Source: Mesorhizobium alhagi CCNWXJ12-2 (GTDB lineage Bacteria > Pseudomonadota > Alphaproteobacteria > Rhizobiales > Rhizobiaceae). From it: DNA of 52,557 nt. The notes under the pieces are model-generated. The model saw only the letters and a list, made by a program, of their open reading frames with translations. It did no database searches and was not told where the DNA came from. Positions 1 through 9,020 of the stretch are shown piece after piece. Numbering within the stretch: the first letter of the stretch is position 1; every line of letters begins with the position of its first letter. The stretch spans positions 1-52,557 of the forward strand of contig NZ_AHAM01000278.1 of the NCBI RefSeq assembly GCF_000236565.1, given 5' to 3'. The position numbers and the translations under genes are program-made.

Positions 1-162
1 GCCGAGGTTATCAATCGCCGCATCGGGTTACCCAAGAAGAATACGCAAGGCAGCGCCTCCTCATCCGACGCGGCGTCCGCACCCGAGGTTTTTGATCCGC
101 CAGTCGGGGTCATCACCACGACGGAACGCCGGCGGTGGGTTGGCGGCGTCATGCATTTCTAG
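1..162 (+). CDS. C-terminal fragment of an unidentified protein upstream of virB2
   Basis: Frame 1 is open from the first base of the window to a TAG at 160-162, giving 53 residues. The fragment is Ser/Ala/Pro-rich in the middle and ends in a hydrophobic WVGGVMHF. The gene begins outside the window. It stops 13 bases before the virB2 start, so it probably belongs to the same operon. In rhizobial virB-type operons a VirB1-like lytic transglycosylase often precedes VirB2, and this could be its tail. No catalytic motif is visible to confirm that, and a separate transglycosylase gene lies at 3239. Confidence 0.5.
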   Translation, partial: AEVINRRIGLPKKNTQGSASSSDAASAPEVFDPPVGVITTTERRRWVGGVMHF

Positions 163-175
163 CTGGAGTCCTGAT

Positions 176-520
176 ATGATCGACGTTCCTCGCCACCCTC
201 TCCACAATCAAACGCCTCGTTTCGACATTCTCACGGCCGCGGCCGTCCTGGCGATGGTTCTGACGGTAGATCCCGCGTTCGCACAAGGGTCAGGCTCCGG
301 TCCGTTCGCTCCGCTCGAGACGGCAGTGCAAATGATCGTCGACTTTATCACTGGCCCGTTCGGTCGCCTGCTCGCGATCATAGCCGTCATTGGCCTCGGT
401 TTTCTCGCGTTTGCGGGACGTCTGTCCTGGTTCACCGCTGGCGCCGTCGTGCTTGGTATTGGGCTGGTCTTCGGAGCGCCAGCGATCGTCGACCAGATGA
501 TCTCGGCGGTCGGGAATTGA
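176..520 (+). CDS. virB2: VirB2-type major pilin (TrbC/VirB2 family)
   Basis: Predicted 114-residue precursor of the T4SS pilus subunit. After a short basic N-terminus (about residues 1-15) there is a hydrophobic signal segment ending near AFAQ, about residues 35-38, a plausible cleavage site. Two hydrophobic helices follow, around residues 63-80 (LLAIIAVIGLGFLAFAG) and 88-107, joined by a short polar loop, as in VirB2/TrbC pilins. The ATG at 176 follows a GGAG at 165-168 and is preferred over in-frame upstream codons, which would add a non-signal leader. It is the first full gene of the cluster and ends 4 bases before virB3. Size, topology and position all agree with the family. Confidence 0.9.
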   Translation: MIDVPRHPLHNQTPRFDILTAAAVLAMVLTVDPAFAQGSGSGPFAPLETAVQMIVDFITGPFGRLLAIIAVIGLGFLAFAGRLSWFTAGAVVLGIGLVFGAPAIVDQMISAVGN

Positions 521-524
521 AGCG

Positions 525-824
525 ATGAACGACGTATCCGACGACAGGCCGCAACTCACGCCTTTGGTGATCGGCCTGACGCGGCCGCCGATGATGTGGG
601 GTATCCCGCTCAACGCGTTTTATATCATCCTCGGCGTCACCTTGGTCGCGTTCCTGGTAACCACCAGCTTCTGGTCGGCGCTCGCGGGACCCTTCATCTA
701 TCTCGTTCTGTTTGCCTTCTGCAGCCGGGATATCCGCACTCTTGATCTCACTCAGGTCGCGTGCCGCCGCACTCCGCGGACCCCGAACCGGCTGTTCTGG
801 CGCACCAACTCTTATGGGCCATGA
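525..824 (+). CDS. virB3: VirB3-type inner-membrane T4SS protein
   Basis: A 99-residue protein. It has the VirB3 pattern of a short N-terminal PLVIGLTRPPMMWGIP segment followed by two hydrophobic stretches, about residues 27-62. VirB3 is a small inner-membrane protein that works with the VirB4 ATPase in pilus assembly and DNA transfer. The C-terminal part is basic (RRTPRTPNR) and probably cytoplasmic. It lies between virB2 and virB4, and its TGA at 822-824 is 3 bases before the virB4 ATG, which suggests translational coupling. Length is normal for the family. Confidence 0.9.
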   Translation: MNDVSDDRPQLTPLVIGLTRPPMMWGIPLNAFYIILGVTLVAFLVTTSFWSALAGPFIYLVLFAFCSRDIRTLDLTQVACRRTPRTPNRLFWRTNSYGP

Positions 825-827
825 CCG

Positions 828-3242
828 ATGCTGAATATCGTCGCAGAAGAACTTGGGTTTGGGCAGGAACGTCGCCGTGAGCGGGCGATTTCCACGCACA
901 TCCCCTATATGCGCCATGTCGCGGATACCGTGATCGGGCTGGAAAGCGGCGCGATCCTATCGGTGATTAAACTCGACGGCCTGTTCTTCCAGACCGAGGA
1001 TCAGGCCGAGCTGAATATGCGCGCCAGCGTGCAGAACACGATGATCCGCGCGCTCGGCTCAAGTCGCTACTCCCTGTGGTCGACCGTCATCCGCAAAGAG
1101 GTGCACCCGTCGCTCGGCGGCTCGTTCTCCGATCCTTTCTGTGACCTGCTCAACAAACGCTATATGGCCGAATTGCGTGCCAAGCGCATGTTCACCAACG
1201 AGCTCTACCTCACCATCGTGCGCTCCGGCATGCGCGGTGCGTTGGGCGCGGCCGAAACCTTCTCGCGCGTGCTCGACCGGTCGTCGGGCCGCGGCGTTCT
1301 CGAGCAGCGTGCTCACGAGCGCATCAATGAGCTCGAGGAGGTCGTCGGGAATGTCGTCCGCGAGCTGCAGAAATACGGCGCGCGTCCGCTCGGCATCGTC
1401 CATCGCGCTGAGGAGCCATACTCGGAACCCTGCGAATTCATCAACACAATCCTGACCTGCGGTCTGTCGCGGCCGATGCGCCTGCCGCGGATGGGAATCC
1501 GAAGCTATGTCGGAACCTCGCGACTGCATTTTTCCAAACGGACCTTGCAGGCACAAGGGCCGACCGAGGCCGACAATCGCTTCGGGGCGGTGCTCTCGAT
1601 CAAGGAGTATCCGCCGTTTTCGGGGCCGGGCATGCTCGACGGGCTGCTCCAGATGAACCACGAGTTCATCCTGACCCAGTCCTTCACAATTGCCGACAAG
1701 CCAATCGCTCAGGAACGGATCTCACGGCTGCAGCGGCAGATCCGCGCTTCGGACGAGGCTGGCAGCACGGTCGAGACAGACATCGATTTTGCGCTGAACA
1801 GTCTTGTCAACCAGGAGGCGGTCTTCGGCTATCACCATTTCAGCCTGCTCTGTCTGTCGCGCGATCTCGGCGGCCTCGACAAGGCAGTCGCTGAACTCGG
1901 CTCCTGCCTCACCGATATGAACATCAACTGGCTGCGGGAAGACCTCAACATGGAGGCTTCATTCTGGGCGCAGCTTCCGGGCAACCACAGCTACATCGCA
2001 CGCTCCGCGATGCTGTCGAGCGCCAACTTTTCCGGCTTCTCCTCGATGCATAATTTCGCGACAGGGAGGGCGGCCGGTGTTCATTGGGGACTGCCTATCT
2101 CGATCCTCGAGACCACCTCCCAAACCCCTTACCATTTCAACTTTCATCAGCGAGACATTGGCCACTTCCTGGTCACCGGCCCGACTGGCTCGGGAAAGAC
2201 GGTGGCGTTGACCTTCCTGCTCGCCCAGGCGTTCCGCATAACTCCGGAGCCGAAGGCCGTGTTCTTTGACAAGGACCGCGGCGCCGAGATTTTCGTGCGC
2301 GCGGTGGGCGGCGCGTATGAAGTTCTCGAACCAGGCATCATGACCGGTTTCAATCCGCTCCAGCTCGAGAACAATTCGGCCAACCGTGATTTCCTGCTTC
2401 GTCTTCTGCGGGCAATGCTTCAGCCGGCGGACGGCCGCGGGTTCAGCCAGGAAGAGGAGGATACGCTCGAGCGAGCGATCGGCCGCATCTGCCAGGAGCC
2501 GGTCGAGCGACGGACGCTGGCCAATCTGTCCGCCCTGCTGATGGGCCGCTCGCGCGCGGACGCCAACGACCTGCAGGCGAGGCTGAGACCATGGTTCGAG
2601 GGCGAGAAGGCCTGGCTCTTCAATGCCGACCGCGATGTCCTGTCGTTTTCGGGCCGTCGAATCTTCAGCTTCGACATGACGCATATCTTGGACAATCCGG
2701 AAGTGCGCACGCCCGCCCTCATGTACCTCTATCACCGGCTCGACGAGCTGCTCACTGGCGATCCGGTCCTCATCTTCATGGACGAAGGTTGGAAGCTGCT
2801 CCAGGACCCGACCTTCTCCGCCTACATCGTCGACAAGATGAAGACGATCCGCAAGCTAAACGGGATCGTCGGCTTCGGCACCCAATCAGCAGCTGACATT
2901 GCGCGAGCGCCACAGTCCCATGCGCTGATCGAGCAGTCCTCGACCAACCTGCATTTCCCCAATCCGCGCGCCGACGAGGAGAGCTACGTCGGCCGGTTCG
3001 GATTGACGGCGAAGGAGTTCAGTTTCATTCGCAACACCCCGCCGGAGCGGCGGAGCTTCCTGATCAAGCACGGCAACGATTCCGTCATTGCCAAGCTCGA
3101 CCTCTCGGCAATCCCGGACATCGTAAAAGTGCTGTCTGGGAGGAAGGACACCGTCGAGGCCTGCGCCGCGCTGCGCGCGCGTTTGGGTGATCAACCGAGC
3201 GCGTGGCTTCCGGAATTCTGTGGCTGGGAGCGCACGGCATGA
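828..3242 (+). CDS. virB4: VirB4-type T4SS ATPase
   Basis: An 804-residue ATPase that energises pilus biogenesis and substrate transfer at the inner membrane. The N-terminal CagE/TrbE/VirB part spans roughly residues 1-400. The C-terminal RecA-like domain carries the Walker A motif GPTGSGKT near residue 451 and a Walker B motif LIFMDEGWK near residue 648. The downstream region (GFGTQSAADIA, about residue 685) matches the usual VirB4 sensor segment. Length is typical. The ATG follows virB3 closely, and its TGA overlaps the start of the next gene in an ATGA. I see no frameshift or missing motif, so the protein is probably active. Confidence 0.96.
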   Translation: MLNIVAEELGFGQERRRERAISTHIPYMRHVADTVIGLESGAILSVIKLDGLFFQTEDQAELNMRASVQNTMIRALGSSRYSLWSTVIRKEVHPSLGGSFSDPFCDLLNKRYMAELRAKRMFTNELYLTIVRSGMRGALGAAETFSRVLDRSSGRGVLEQRAHERINELEEVVGNVVRELQKYGARPLGIVHRAEEPYSEPCEFINTILTCGLSRPMRLPRMGIRSYVGTSRLHFSKRTLQAQGPTEADNRFGAVLSIKEYPPFSGPGMLDGLLQMNHEFILTQSFTIADKPIAQERISRLQRQIRASDEAGSTVETDIDFALNSLVNQEAVFGYHHFSLLCLSRDLGGLDKAVAELGSCLTDMNINWLREDLNMEASFWAQLPGNHSYIARSAMLSSANFSGFSSMHNFATGRAAGVHWGLPISILETTSQTPYHFNFHQRDIGHFLVTGPTGSGKTVALTFLLAQAFRITPEPKAVFFDKDRGAEIFVRAVGGAYEVLEPGIMTGFNPLQLENNSANRDFLLRLLRAMLQPADGRGFSQEEEDTLERAIGRICQEPVERRTLANLSALLMGRSRADANDLQARLRPWFEGEKAWLFNADRDVLSFSGRRIFSFDMTHILDNPEVRTPALMYLYHRLDELLTGDPVLIFMDEGWKLLQDPTFSAYIVDKMKTIRKLNGIVGFGTQSAADIARAPQSHALIEQSSTNLHFPNPRADEESYVGRFGLTAKEFSFIRNTPPERRSFLIKHGNDSVIAKLDLSAIPDIVKVLSGRKDTVEACAALRARLGDQPSAWLPEFCGWERTA

Positions 3243-4306
3243 GCAGACGGCTTCCCCTCCTACTTGTCCTCCTCGCCTCGCCGGCGATGGCCGACATTCC
3301 GACGATTGACGGAACAGTCCTTGATCCGCGCAAGGAGCGTTATAAAATGACGACCGGCATCGAGGAAACCGATCGCGATCGATACACCAGCAACCAGGGT
3401 GTCACCTGCTCTGTCTATCGTCCCGGGCGAAGGGATCATCCGGTGGCTGCCGCGAACGCCAACGCGTCGATCGCCGGTCTGGTTAGGCGCATCGCCCGTG
3501 AAGAAGGGATCGACGAGAACCAATTCCTCGCACTGGTCTATCAGGAGAGCCGTTTCAATCCATGCGCAAAGTCGAGCGCCGGCGCCATGGGGCTCGCCCA
3601 GCTGATGCCAGGTACCGCTGATGGTCTTGGCGTCAATCCGCACAATATCGAGGAAAACCTGCGCGGCGGCGCCCTCTACTACAAGCAGCAGCTGCAGCGC
3701 TTCAACGGCGATGTCTCGCTGGCGCTTGCAGCCTACAATTCCGGCCCTGGCAACGTTCAGAAATACGGCGGCATTCCACCGTTTCGCGAGACGCAGGGAT
3801 ATGTCGCCCAGATCACCCGGAAATGGCTGCCGGCATTTGGTGGGTCCGACCAGTCCGGAATTCCCCACAACTACGGTGGTGGGAGTGCGACGTTTGAGGG
3901 TGCGCGAGACAGCACGCTGAAGGCCATGGGTTTAACGGCCGCCATCGAACGGGGATCGGGCGATGTCGCTTCTTGGCTGCAGCAGTTGGCAGGGATGGCG
4001 ACGGGCACAATACATGACAGCTGGGACCACAATTCCGGCGCCCGCAACGCCAATATGGAAATGCTGAACCAGTTGATCCTGCTGGGGACCGCATTCGCCG
4101 ACCTGACGAATTCGCGCAACGCCATGACGCTCGGCGACATGTCCGGCGCGAGCCGCTCCGGGCGTTACGAAGGCCCTGATACTGAAGATACTACGCCGGT
4201 CGCGGGCGTCTGCGATGAGCGGCAGGGCCTCGCTTGGGATGCAAACGCCAAAGCCTGCGCCCAAAAGCTCGACCTGGAGGCCGGGCTGCAGCTCACGCCA
4301 CAATGA
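3239..4306 (+). CDS. virB1: Lytic transglycosylase (VirB1-like, SLT domain)
   Basis: A 355-residue periplasmic peptidoglycan lytic transglycosylase that opens the cell wall for T4SS assembly. The start is the ATG overlapping the virB4 stop, which gives a clean signal peptide (MSRRLPLLLVLLASPAMA) cleaved before DIPTID. The SLT domain, about residues 80-200, contains the catalytic Glu in YQESRFNP, then GAMGLAQLMPGTA, and AAYNSGPGNVQKYGG near its end. A C-terminal extension of about 150 residues of unknown function follows. Its position after virB4 rather than before virB2 differs from Agrobacterium. The mature N-terminus resembles that of the next gene product. The virB1 label reflects function rather than gene order. 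Confidence 0.9.
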   Translation: MSRRLPLLLVLLASPAMADIPTIDGTVLDPRKERYKMTTGIEETDRDRYTSNQGVTCSVYRPGRRDHPVAAANANASIAGLVRRIAREEGIDENQFLALVYQESRFNPCAKSSAGAMGLAQLMPGTADGLGVNPHNIEENLRGGALYYKQQLQRFNGDVSLALAAYNSGPGNVQKYGGIPPFRETQGYVAQITRKWLPAFGGSDQSGIPHNYGGGSATFEGARDSTLKAMGLTAAIERGSGDVASWLQQLAGMATGTIHDSWDHNSGARNANMEMLNQLILLGTAFADLTNSRNAMTLGDMSGASRSGRYEGPDTEDTTPVAGVCDERQGLAWDANAKACAQKLDLEAGLQLTPQ

Positions 4307-4317
4307 AGGAGGCGATC

Positions 4318-5016
4318 ATGAAGCGCTTATTTGTTGTCCTGATGACGAGCGGAGCCGCCGTCTTGCCTGCGGCAGCCGACATACCCGTCATCGACAAGAC
4401 GAACTATGCCGTCGCAAAAGAGACTGCCGACACAACGTCAAAAATCCTCGACACCAACAAGGGTATTCTGACCACAGTCGAGGAAACGCTGAAAGCGGTC
4501 ACGGGTGACCGCGGCAGCGATGCCGGATCGCTCAAGGATCTTGCGATCGGCAACGGCTTCAGCGTCTCGTCGGTGCCAACCTTCGATAGCCTTCCGCAGA
4601 ATGGCGTTGCCGACTTCGGACCGATGGGATCGGACATAGCCCAGGCGGCGACGCTATTCATCAACGGCTTGCAGCTCGTCAAATCGCTTTCGGGCAAGGA
4701 CAACAGTTCGCTGGCTAGCGACAAATCCTACCAAGAACTCATGAAAACCGTGCTCGGCGTTTCGGCATTGATCACCGGTTCGCACCAGGCTGTGGAGACG
4801 AGACGCACAGCGCTCGAGAATGCAGGGCAGGGGATCGGGCAGGCCGAGGACATCAAGGGCTCTATCGACCAGAACACGCAGCTTCAGGTTCAGACTGGGC
4901 TAACGCTCAACGAGATGATCGGGGTTCTGAATGGTGGCGTCCAGTCGCTGCATGCGGAGAACCAGCGGCGCCTCACCGACATCTCAAACACACGCAAGGC
5001 ATTGACCTACGAATGA
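4318..5016 (+). CDS. virB5: VirB5-type minor pilin / T4SS periplasmic protein
   Basis: A 232-residue exported protein with a signal peptide at about residues 1-22, cleaved after AAA before DIPVID. The mature part is largely helical and coiled-coil-like, with few hydrophobic segments, as in VirB5/TraC proteins that cap the conjugative pilus. The ATG at 4318 has a strong AAGGAGG about 8 bases upstream. The ATG at 4303 would add only five residues. It lies between the transglycosylase and the small lipoprotein. Its stop overlaps the next start (ATGA). VirB5 proteins are poorly conserved, so the call rests on size, signal, helical content and gene order. Confidence 0.78.
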   Translation: MKRLFVVLMTSGAAVLPAAADIPVIDKTNYAVAKETADTTSKILDTNKGILTTVEETLKAVTGDRGSDAGSLKDLAIGNGFSVSSVPTFDSLPQNGVADFGPMGSDIAQAATLFINGLQLVKSLSGKDNSSLASDKSYQELMKTVLGVSALITGSHQAVETRRTALENAGQGIGQAEDIKGSIDQNTQLQVQTGLTLNEMIGVLNGGVQSLHAENQRRLTDISNTRKALTYE

Positions 5017-5228
5017 GGGATGCGCGTGCAACTGTTGTCGGATTGGTTCTCGTTCTATCGGCGCTTGCAGCCGGATGCGGGACGCCAAAAGAGAAGACCG
5101 CACCGTGCAATCGACCGGCCAACCTGTCGAGCTACGCTTCCGAAGCCCGTCAGGGCTGTGGGCCGATGGCGGCGATCAACAACGATCCACGAGCCGCCCT
5201 TGCGGCAATCGATGAATTCGCGGAGTAG
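5013..5228 (+). CDS. virB7: VirB7-like small lipoprotein
   Basis: A 71-residue lipoprotein. Residues 1-21 form a lipoprotein signal peptide with lipobox LAAGC, so Cys22 would be lipidated and anchored in the outer membrane. Two further cysteines (in APCNRP and RQGCGP) could form disulfides, as in VirB7, which cross-links to VirB9. It lies between virB5 and virB6 and overlaps the virB5 stop by four bases. An entry-exclusion lipoprotein (EexN type) is the main alternative, since such genes also sit between virB5 and virB6 homologues. Confidence 0.65.
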   Translation: MRDARATVVGLVLVLSALAAGCGTPKEKTAPCNRPANLSSYASEARQGCGPMAAINNDPRAALAAIDEFAE

Positions 5229-5237
5229 GGCAGAGCG

Positions 5238-6239
5238 GTGGAAGATTTCATTGGCGAACTGCTCCAGCGGATCGACGCGTCCGGCGAGAACTTTTCGCAA
5301 CGCGCCTTCGAGGCGCTCAGCAACGACATCGAGCCCCTGCTTCGTCTCCTCTTCACCCTGGCGGTGCTGTTCTACGGCGTGCAATTGTTTCTCGGCACGT
5401 CCCGCATCAGCGTCGCCGAGATCATCGGCCGTATCGCACGCCTGTTTGTGATTCTGGTGCTGGTGAGCACCTGGGCGAACTTCAACGCGCTTTTCTATGA
5501 CTGGCTGACCAAGGTTCCGGAGGCGGCAGGACGGGCCATCCTGGCCGCCTCGGCGACGGGCGTGACCGAACCGACCAACGGCCTCTCCCAAATATGGAAA
5601 ACAGCCAACCTTGCTGCGGCCGCCTTCTCCGAACAGGCCGGTTACTTGTCCGTGCTGCCGGCGCTGATCGGCATGATCATCATGGTTTTCGCAGGCCTGT
5701 TCGTGGCGATTGCGCTTGGCATTCTCGTCCTCGCCAAGGTCGTTCTTTGGGTTCTTCTTGGCACAGCGCCGATCTTCGTCGCCTGCATGTTTTTCAACGT
5801 AACGCGCACCTATGCGCTCGGATGGCTGAACCAGTCGCTGCTCTACGCAATCATCCCGCTCTTCGTTTACGTGATTGCCGCGTTCCTCATCGCGGCGATG
5901 GAGCCTGAGCTGACGAAGATCGATCAGGTTTCGGGAAATCGGGAGCTGAAGCTGAGCGACTTTGCTGCTTTCATCATGCTTTGTCTCGCGGGCAGCTTCG
6001 TCCTGATCCAGGTTCAATCGTTCGCCCAAGGAATTGTAGGAGGGCTGGCCACACCCGTAGGCGCTCGCTCGCGGCAGATCGCCGGCCGAGGAATTTTCCA
6101 GAGCCGCGGGGCGGTTGGGCGATCGGCCGAACAGACCCAGGCCGCCGTGCATCGCGTGCAGGCGAGACTTCGCGCTCCGCAATCCTCAGCCGGCAGCGCC
6201 ATGCAGCGCACGATCGCCGCGAACGGGACGCCAAGATAG
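5238..6239 (+). CDS. virB6: VirB6-type polytopic T4SS inner-membrane protein
   Basis: A 333-residue TrbL/VirB6 family protein with a GTG start 9 bases after the previous stop. Five to six hydrophobic helices are visible: around residues 36-50, 67-83, 135-175 (two helices), 205-222 and 235-255. VirB6 forms part of the inner-membrane channel and contacts DNA in transit. The central WVLLGTAPIFVACMFF segment is typical of the family. The C-terminal 60-70 residues are basic and Gln/Arg-rich and probably cytoplasmic. It is followed by a 53-base gap before virB8, the longest gap in the operon. Confidence 0.9.
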   Translation: MEDFIGELLQRIDASGENFSQRAFEALSNDIEPLLRLLFTLAVLFYGVQLFLGTSRISVAEIIGRIARLFVILVLVSTWANFNALFYDWLTKVPEAAGRAILAASATGVTEPTNGLSQIWKTANLAAAAFSEQAGYLSVLPALIGMIIMVFAGLFVAIALGILVLAKVVLWVLLGTAPIFVACMFFNVTRTYALGWLNQSLLYAIIPLFVYVIAAFLIAAMEPELTKIDQVSGNRELKLSDFAAFIMLCLAGSFVLIQVQSFAQGIVGGLATPVGARSRQIAGRGIFQSRGAVGRSAEQTQAAVHRVQARLRAPQSSAGSAMQRTIAANGTPR

Positions 6240-6292
6240 ACCCAGAGCGCCCACGAGAATGACACCGTTTCAACCAGGTATCGAAACGACGA

Positions 6293-6985
6293 ATGGTCGA
6301 AAATTCCGAAAAAACACTACACACCTATTTCCAGCATGGCGACGTCTGGGAGCAGGAGATCATCAAGCGGGCGGCGCGCTCGGCCCGCGTCGCCTGGTTT
6401 TTCGCCGTAGTCTTCGCCGGGATCGCGATGCTCAGTCTGATCGCGATGGTGCTGATGCTACCGCTAAAAAGCTTCGAACCGTACGTCGTCACAGTCGACA
6501 GTACGACAGGTTTTGTCGAAGTGAAATCCGGTTTGACACGGCCAGCCAATCTAACCGAGCAGCAGGCGGTAACTCAGGCGAATGTCGTCCGCTACATCCG
6601 CAATCGCGAAGGCTACGATCCCTATGCGATCGAGGAATATTTCGGGATCGCCGCGCTGTTGTCCACGGACGAGGCAGCCCGGGAGTTGCAAGCGCTGTTC
6701 AGCGCCGCGAACCCGCAGAACCCGGCCAAGATTTATGGTCGCCTGAAGCGTGTGCTCGTCGATATCAAGTCGGTAACCTTCCCGAACGCCAGCACGGCAA
6801 TCGTGCGCTTCTCGACCACCGAGAAGAGCGACACGGAATCTATCATCCGCCATTGGATCTCGATCGTCCGCTTCCGCTACACCGACACACCCATTCGCAA
6901 CGAATGGCGGTTCGAGAACCCCCTTGGGTTTCAGGTCTACGCATATCGCCGCGACCAGGAAACGGTTACGCCGGGGGAGGGGTGA
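6293..6985 (+). CDS. virB8: VirB8-type T4SS bitopic protein
   Basis: A 230-residue inner-membrane protein with a cytoplasmic N-terminus of about 35 residues, one transmembrane helix (about residues 36-60) and a periplasmic NTF2-like VirB8 domain. Conserved-looking features are YVVTVDSTTG after the helix, the NREGYDPYAIEE segment and the C-terminal NPLGFQVYAYRRDQE. VirB8 nucleates assembly by contacting VirB9, VirB10 and VirB5. Its TGA overlaps the virB9 ATG by one base (TGATG), a sign of translational coupling. Length is normal. Confidence 0.94.
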   Translation: MVENSEKTLHTYFQHGDVWEQEIIKRAARSARVAWFFAVVFAGIAMLSLIAMVLMLPLKSFEPYVVTVDSTTGFVEVKSGLTRPANLTEQQAVTQANVVRYIRNREGYDPYAIEEYFGIAALLSTDEAARELQALFSAANPQNPAKIYGRLKRVLVDIKSVTFPNASTAIVRFSTTEKSDTESIIRHWISIVRFRYTDTPIRNEWRFENPLGFQVYAYRRDQETVTPGEG

Positions 6986-7797
6986 TGGACGTACGCCCGG
7001 CCGCAGCAGCCTTCCTGATGATCAGCAGCCTGTCCTGCCCAGCCACGGGCGCTCAGACCCCGAAGGGTGGATCACTCGACCCACGCGTGACCAGCGTCAC
7101 CTATCAGGAAAATAATGTCGTCCAGGTGTTCGCCACTTACGGCATCTCAACGATGATTGTCTTCGACGAGGAAGAGAGATTTGAGACGATATCCCTTGGC
7201 GACACAGAGAGCTGGCAGGTAGTCCCCGCAGAAAAGGGAAACATCCTCTTCGTCAAGCCGATTGCCAAAGATGTGACGACCAACATGAATGTCGTCACGA
7301 CCAAGCGCATCTACTATCTCGAACTCCGTGATTTTCCACCCGATGCCGGCCGCAAGGTATTCGGAATCCGCTTCCATTACCTCGAGAAGAACCTGAATGC
7401 CGCGCTTCGCAAGGAAGCCGAGCAGCGCGCCGCGTGGCCGAACATCTCCGGTATCGACAAGGCGAACGTCAACATCGACTACTCCTTCTCGGGCGATGCG
7501 CGGCTGAAGCCGCTGATGGTGTTCGACGACGGCAGCAAGACGTTCTTCAAGTTCGACGCTCAAGTGCCCGCGATCTTCGCCGTCAACTCCGACTTTTCGG
7601 AAACGCTGATGAATTTCCGCAGGGAAGGGGAGTACATCGTGATAGACGGCACTTCGGCCCAGTTCACGCTGCGCGACGGCGATCAATGGATCTGCATCTT
7701 CAATCTGCGAAAGCCTGATTTCGGCGCGCCTGATCCCGGCATTTTCGGGCCCGTCGAGGATGATCAGGCAAAGCGACGGCGCAGGAGCGGCAACTGA
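6985..7797 (+). CDS. virB9: VirB9-type outer-membrane-complex protein
   Basis: A 270-residue VirB9/CagX/TrbG family protein. A signal peptide covers about residues 1-23 (cleavage near ATGA-QT). It is followed by the N-terminal beta domain (DPRVTSVTYQENNVV) and the C-terminal VirB9 domain, with NIDYSFSGDARLKPLMVFDDG near residue 165 and the strand segment VPAIFAVN. VirB9 forms the outer-membrane core ring with VirB7 and VirB10. An open frame runs far upstream through virB8, but the ATG overlapping the virB8 stop gives the expected signal peptide and length. Its stop overlaps the virB10 ATG by one base. Confidence 0.94.
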   Translation: MDVRPAAAAFLMISSLSCPATGAQTPKGGSLDPRVTSVTYQENNVVQVFATYGISTMIVFDEEERFETISLGDTESWQVVPAEKGNILFVKPIAKDVTTNMNVVTTKRIYYLELRDFPPDAGRKVFGIRFHYLEKNLNAALRKEAEQRAAWPNISGIDKANVNIDYSFSGDARLKPLMVFDDGSKTFFKFDAQVPAIFAVNSDFSETLMNFRREGEYIVIDGTSAQFTLRDGDQWICIFNLRKPDFGAPDPGIFGPVEDDQAKRRRRSGN

Positions 7798-9020
7798 TGA
7801 AGCGCGCGCTCGAACTCGAAGCCCTGGGACAGGGTGACGATGCTGTTATTGCCGATCATTCGGTCCGCCGCAACCAGCTCATCGGCGGCAGCCTTCTCAT
7901 CCTGTTCGGGCTTGTTGCCGGCTATTTTGTCGTCGCAGGCCGGCAGCAGCCAGTGCGAGACATGCTGCATGGCGACGAGGAGTTCACCACCACCACGTTC
8001 CGCCCGCCATCCTTTGTTCGCGAGAGAGAGCCGGTTCCGGCGGAGCCAGCGCCCGAGGTCGTCCAACTGCCTCCTCCTCCGCCCCCGCCTCCCGCGCACG
8101 AAGAGCCCGTCGATACGACGGGATTCGACGTTCCGCCGCCACCTGCACCCGCAACGGCAGCGCAGCCCCCCGATGTCGCTGAACCGCAGAAGGAGGGGTT
8201 CCCCGAGCGCTACCGCTCCAACATGGTCGTCTATGACAACATCACGGCTGAGGGCGATTCGAGAGGTATATTGGGCGGCGACGGAGAAGGTCCGTCCGTC
8301 GCAGGCGAGGACCGCAGCAGCGAGTTTCTGGCGGCGGCCGCGAGCCTCGGCGACCGTTCTGCCAAGGCAAGAAGGATCGAACGCATCGACGCCCTGATCC
8401 CGGAAGGAACACTCATTCCAGGCATCCTGGAAACCGCAATCGTCAGTGACCTGCCTGGCCAGATCCGCGCCACTGTCTCGGATGACGTCTACTCCTTCGA
8501 CGGTCGTCGCATTTTGATCCCGACCGGCACGCGCCTGATCGGTGAGTACCAGTCGGATATCGTGCGCGGGCAAAAGCGCATCTTCGTCGTCTGGAGCCGC
8601 ATGCTGCGTGACGACGGCGTCAGTGTGCGTCTCGATTCGATCGGCGCCGACAGTCTCGGCCGGTCAGGTCTTACAGGCCGGGTAGACAACAAGTTTCGCG
8701 AGCGCTTCGGCGCGGCGATTCTACTGTCGATCGTCGGTGGTGGCGCGAGCTACCTCACCGGCTATGGCAGTCAAGCGGCCACTGGCGACAGTGACGCGGC
8801 CGAACGCGAGGAAATCGCTCGCTCGACTATTGCACAAACCTTCTCGGACATGGCCAACCAGGCGCTCGGCGACAGCCTCAGGATTCCTCAGACGATAAGC
8901 GTAAGCCAGGGCCAGCGCATTTTCGTGTTCGTGCGCCAGGACCTCGATTTCTCGGAGTTGTACGAAGACCCGGTCACCGAAGCGCTGAAGGAGATCCGTC
9001 GTGAACTTGGTCTCAACTGA
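7797..9020 (+). CDS. virB10: VirB10-type T4SS core-complex protein
   Basis: A 407-residue protein with a cytoplasmic N-terminus, a single transmembrane helix (about residues 31-46, GSLLILFGLVAGYFVV), a proline-rich periplasmic linker (LPPPPPPPPAHEEP near residue 92) and the TrbI/VirB10 beta-barrel domain (about residues 190-405). Family segments LIPEGTLIPGILETAI and RILIPTGTRLIGEYQ are clear. VirB10 spans both membranes and senses ATP use by VirD4 and VirB11. The end of the gene overlaps the virB11 start by 20 bases. Confidence 0.96.
   Translation: MKRALELEALGQGDDAVIADHSVRRNQLIGGSLLILFGLVAGYFVVAGRQQPVRDMLHGDEEFTTTTFRPPSFVREREPVPAEPAPEVVQLPPPPPPPPAHEEPVDTTGFDVPPPPAPATAAQPPDVAEPQKEGFPERYRSNMVVYDNITAEGDSRGILGGDGEGPSVAGEDRSSEFLAAAASLGDRSAKARRIERIDALIPEGTLIPGILETAIVSDLPGQIRATVSDDVYSFDGRRILIPTGTRLIGEYQSDIVRGQKRIFVVWSRMLRDDGVSVRLDSIGADSLGRSGLTGRVDNKFRERFGAAILLSIVGGGASYLTGYGSQAATGDSDAAEREEIARSTIAQTFSDMANQALGDSLRIPQTISVSQGQRIFVFVRQDLDFSELYEDPVTEALKEIRRELGLN

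Noticed and set aside
5055-6182. A 375-codon open frame on the - strand
   Set aside because: It is antisense to virB6 and shows an unnatural composition rich in Arg, Asp and His; no domain.
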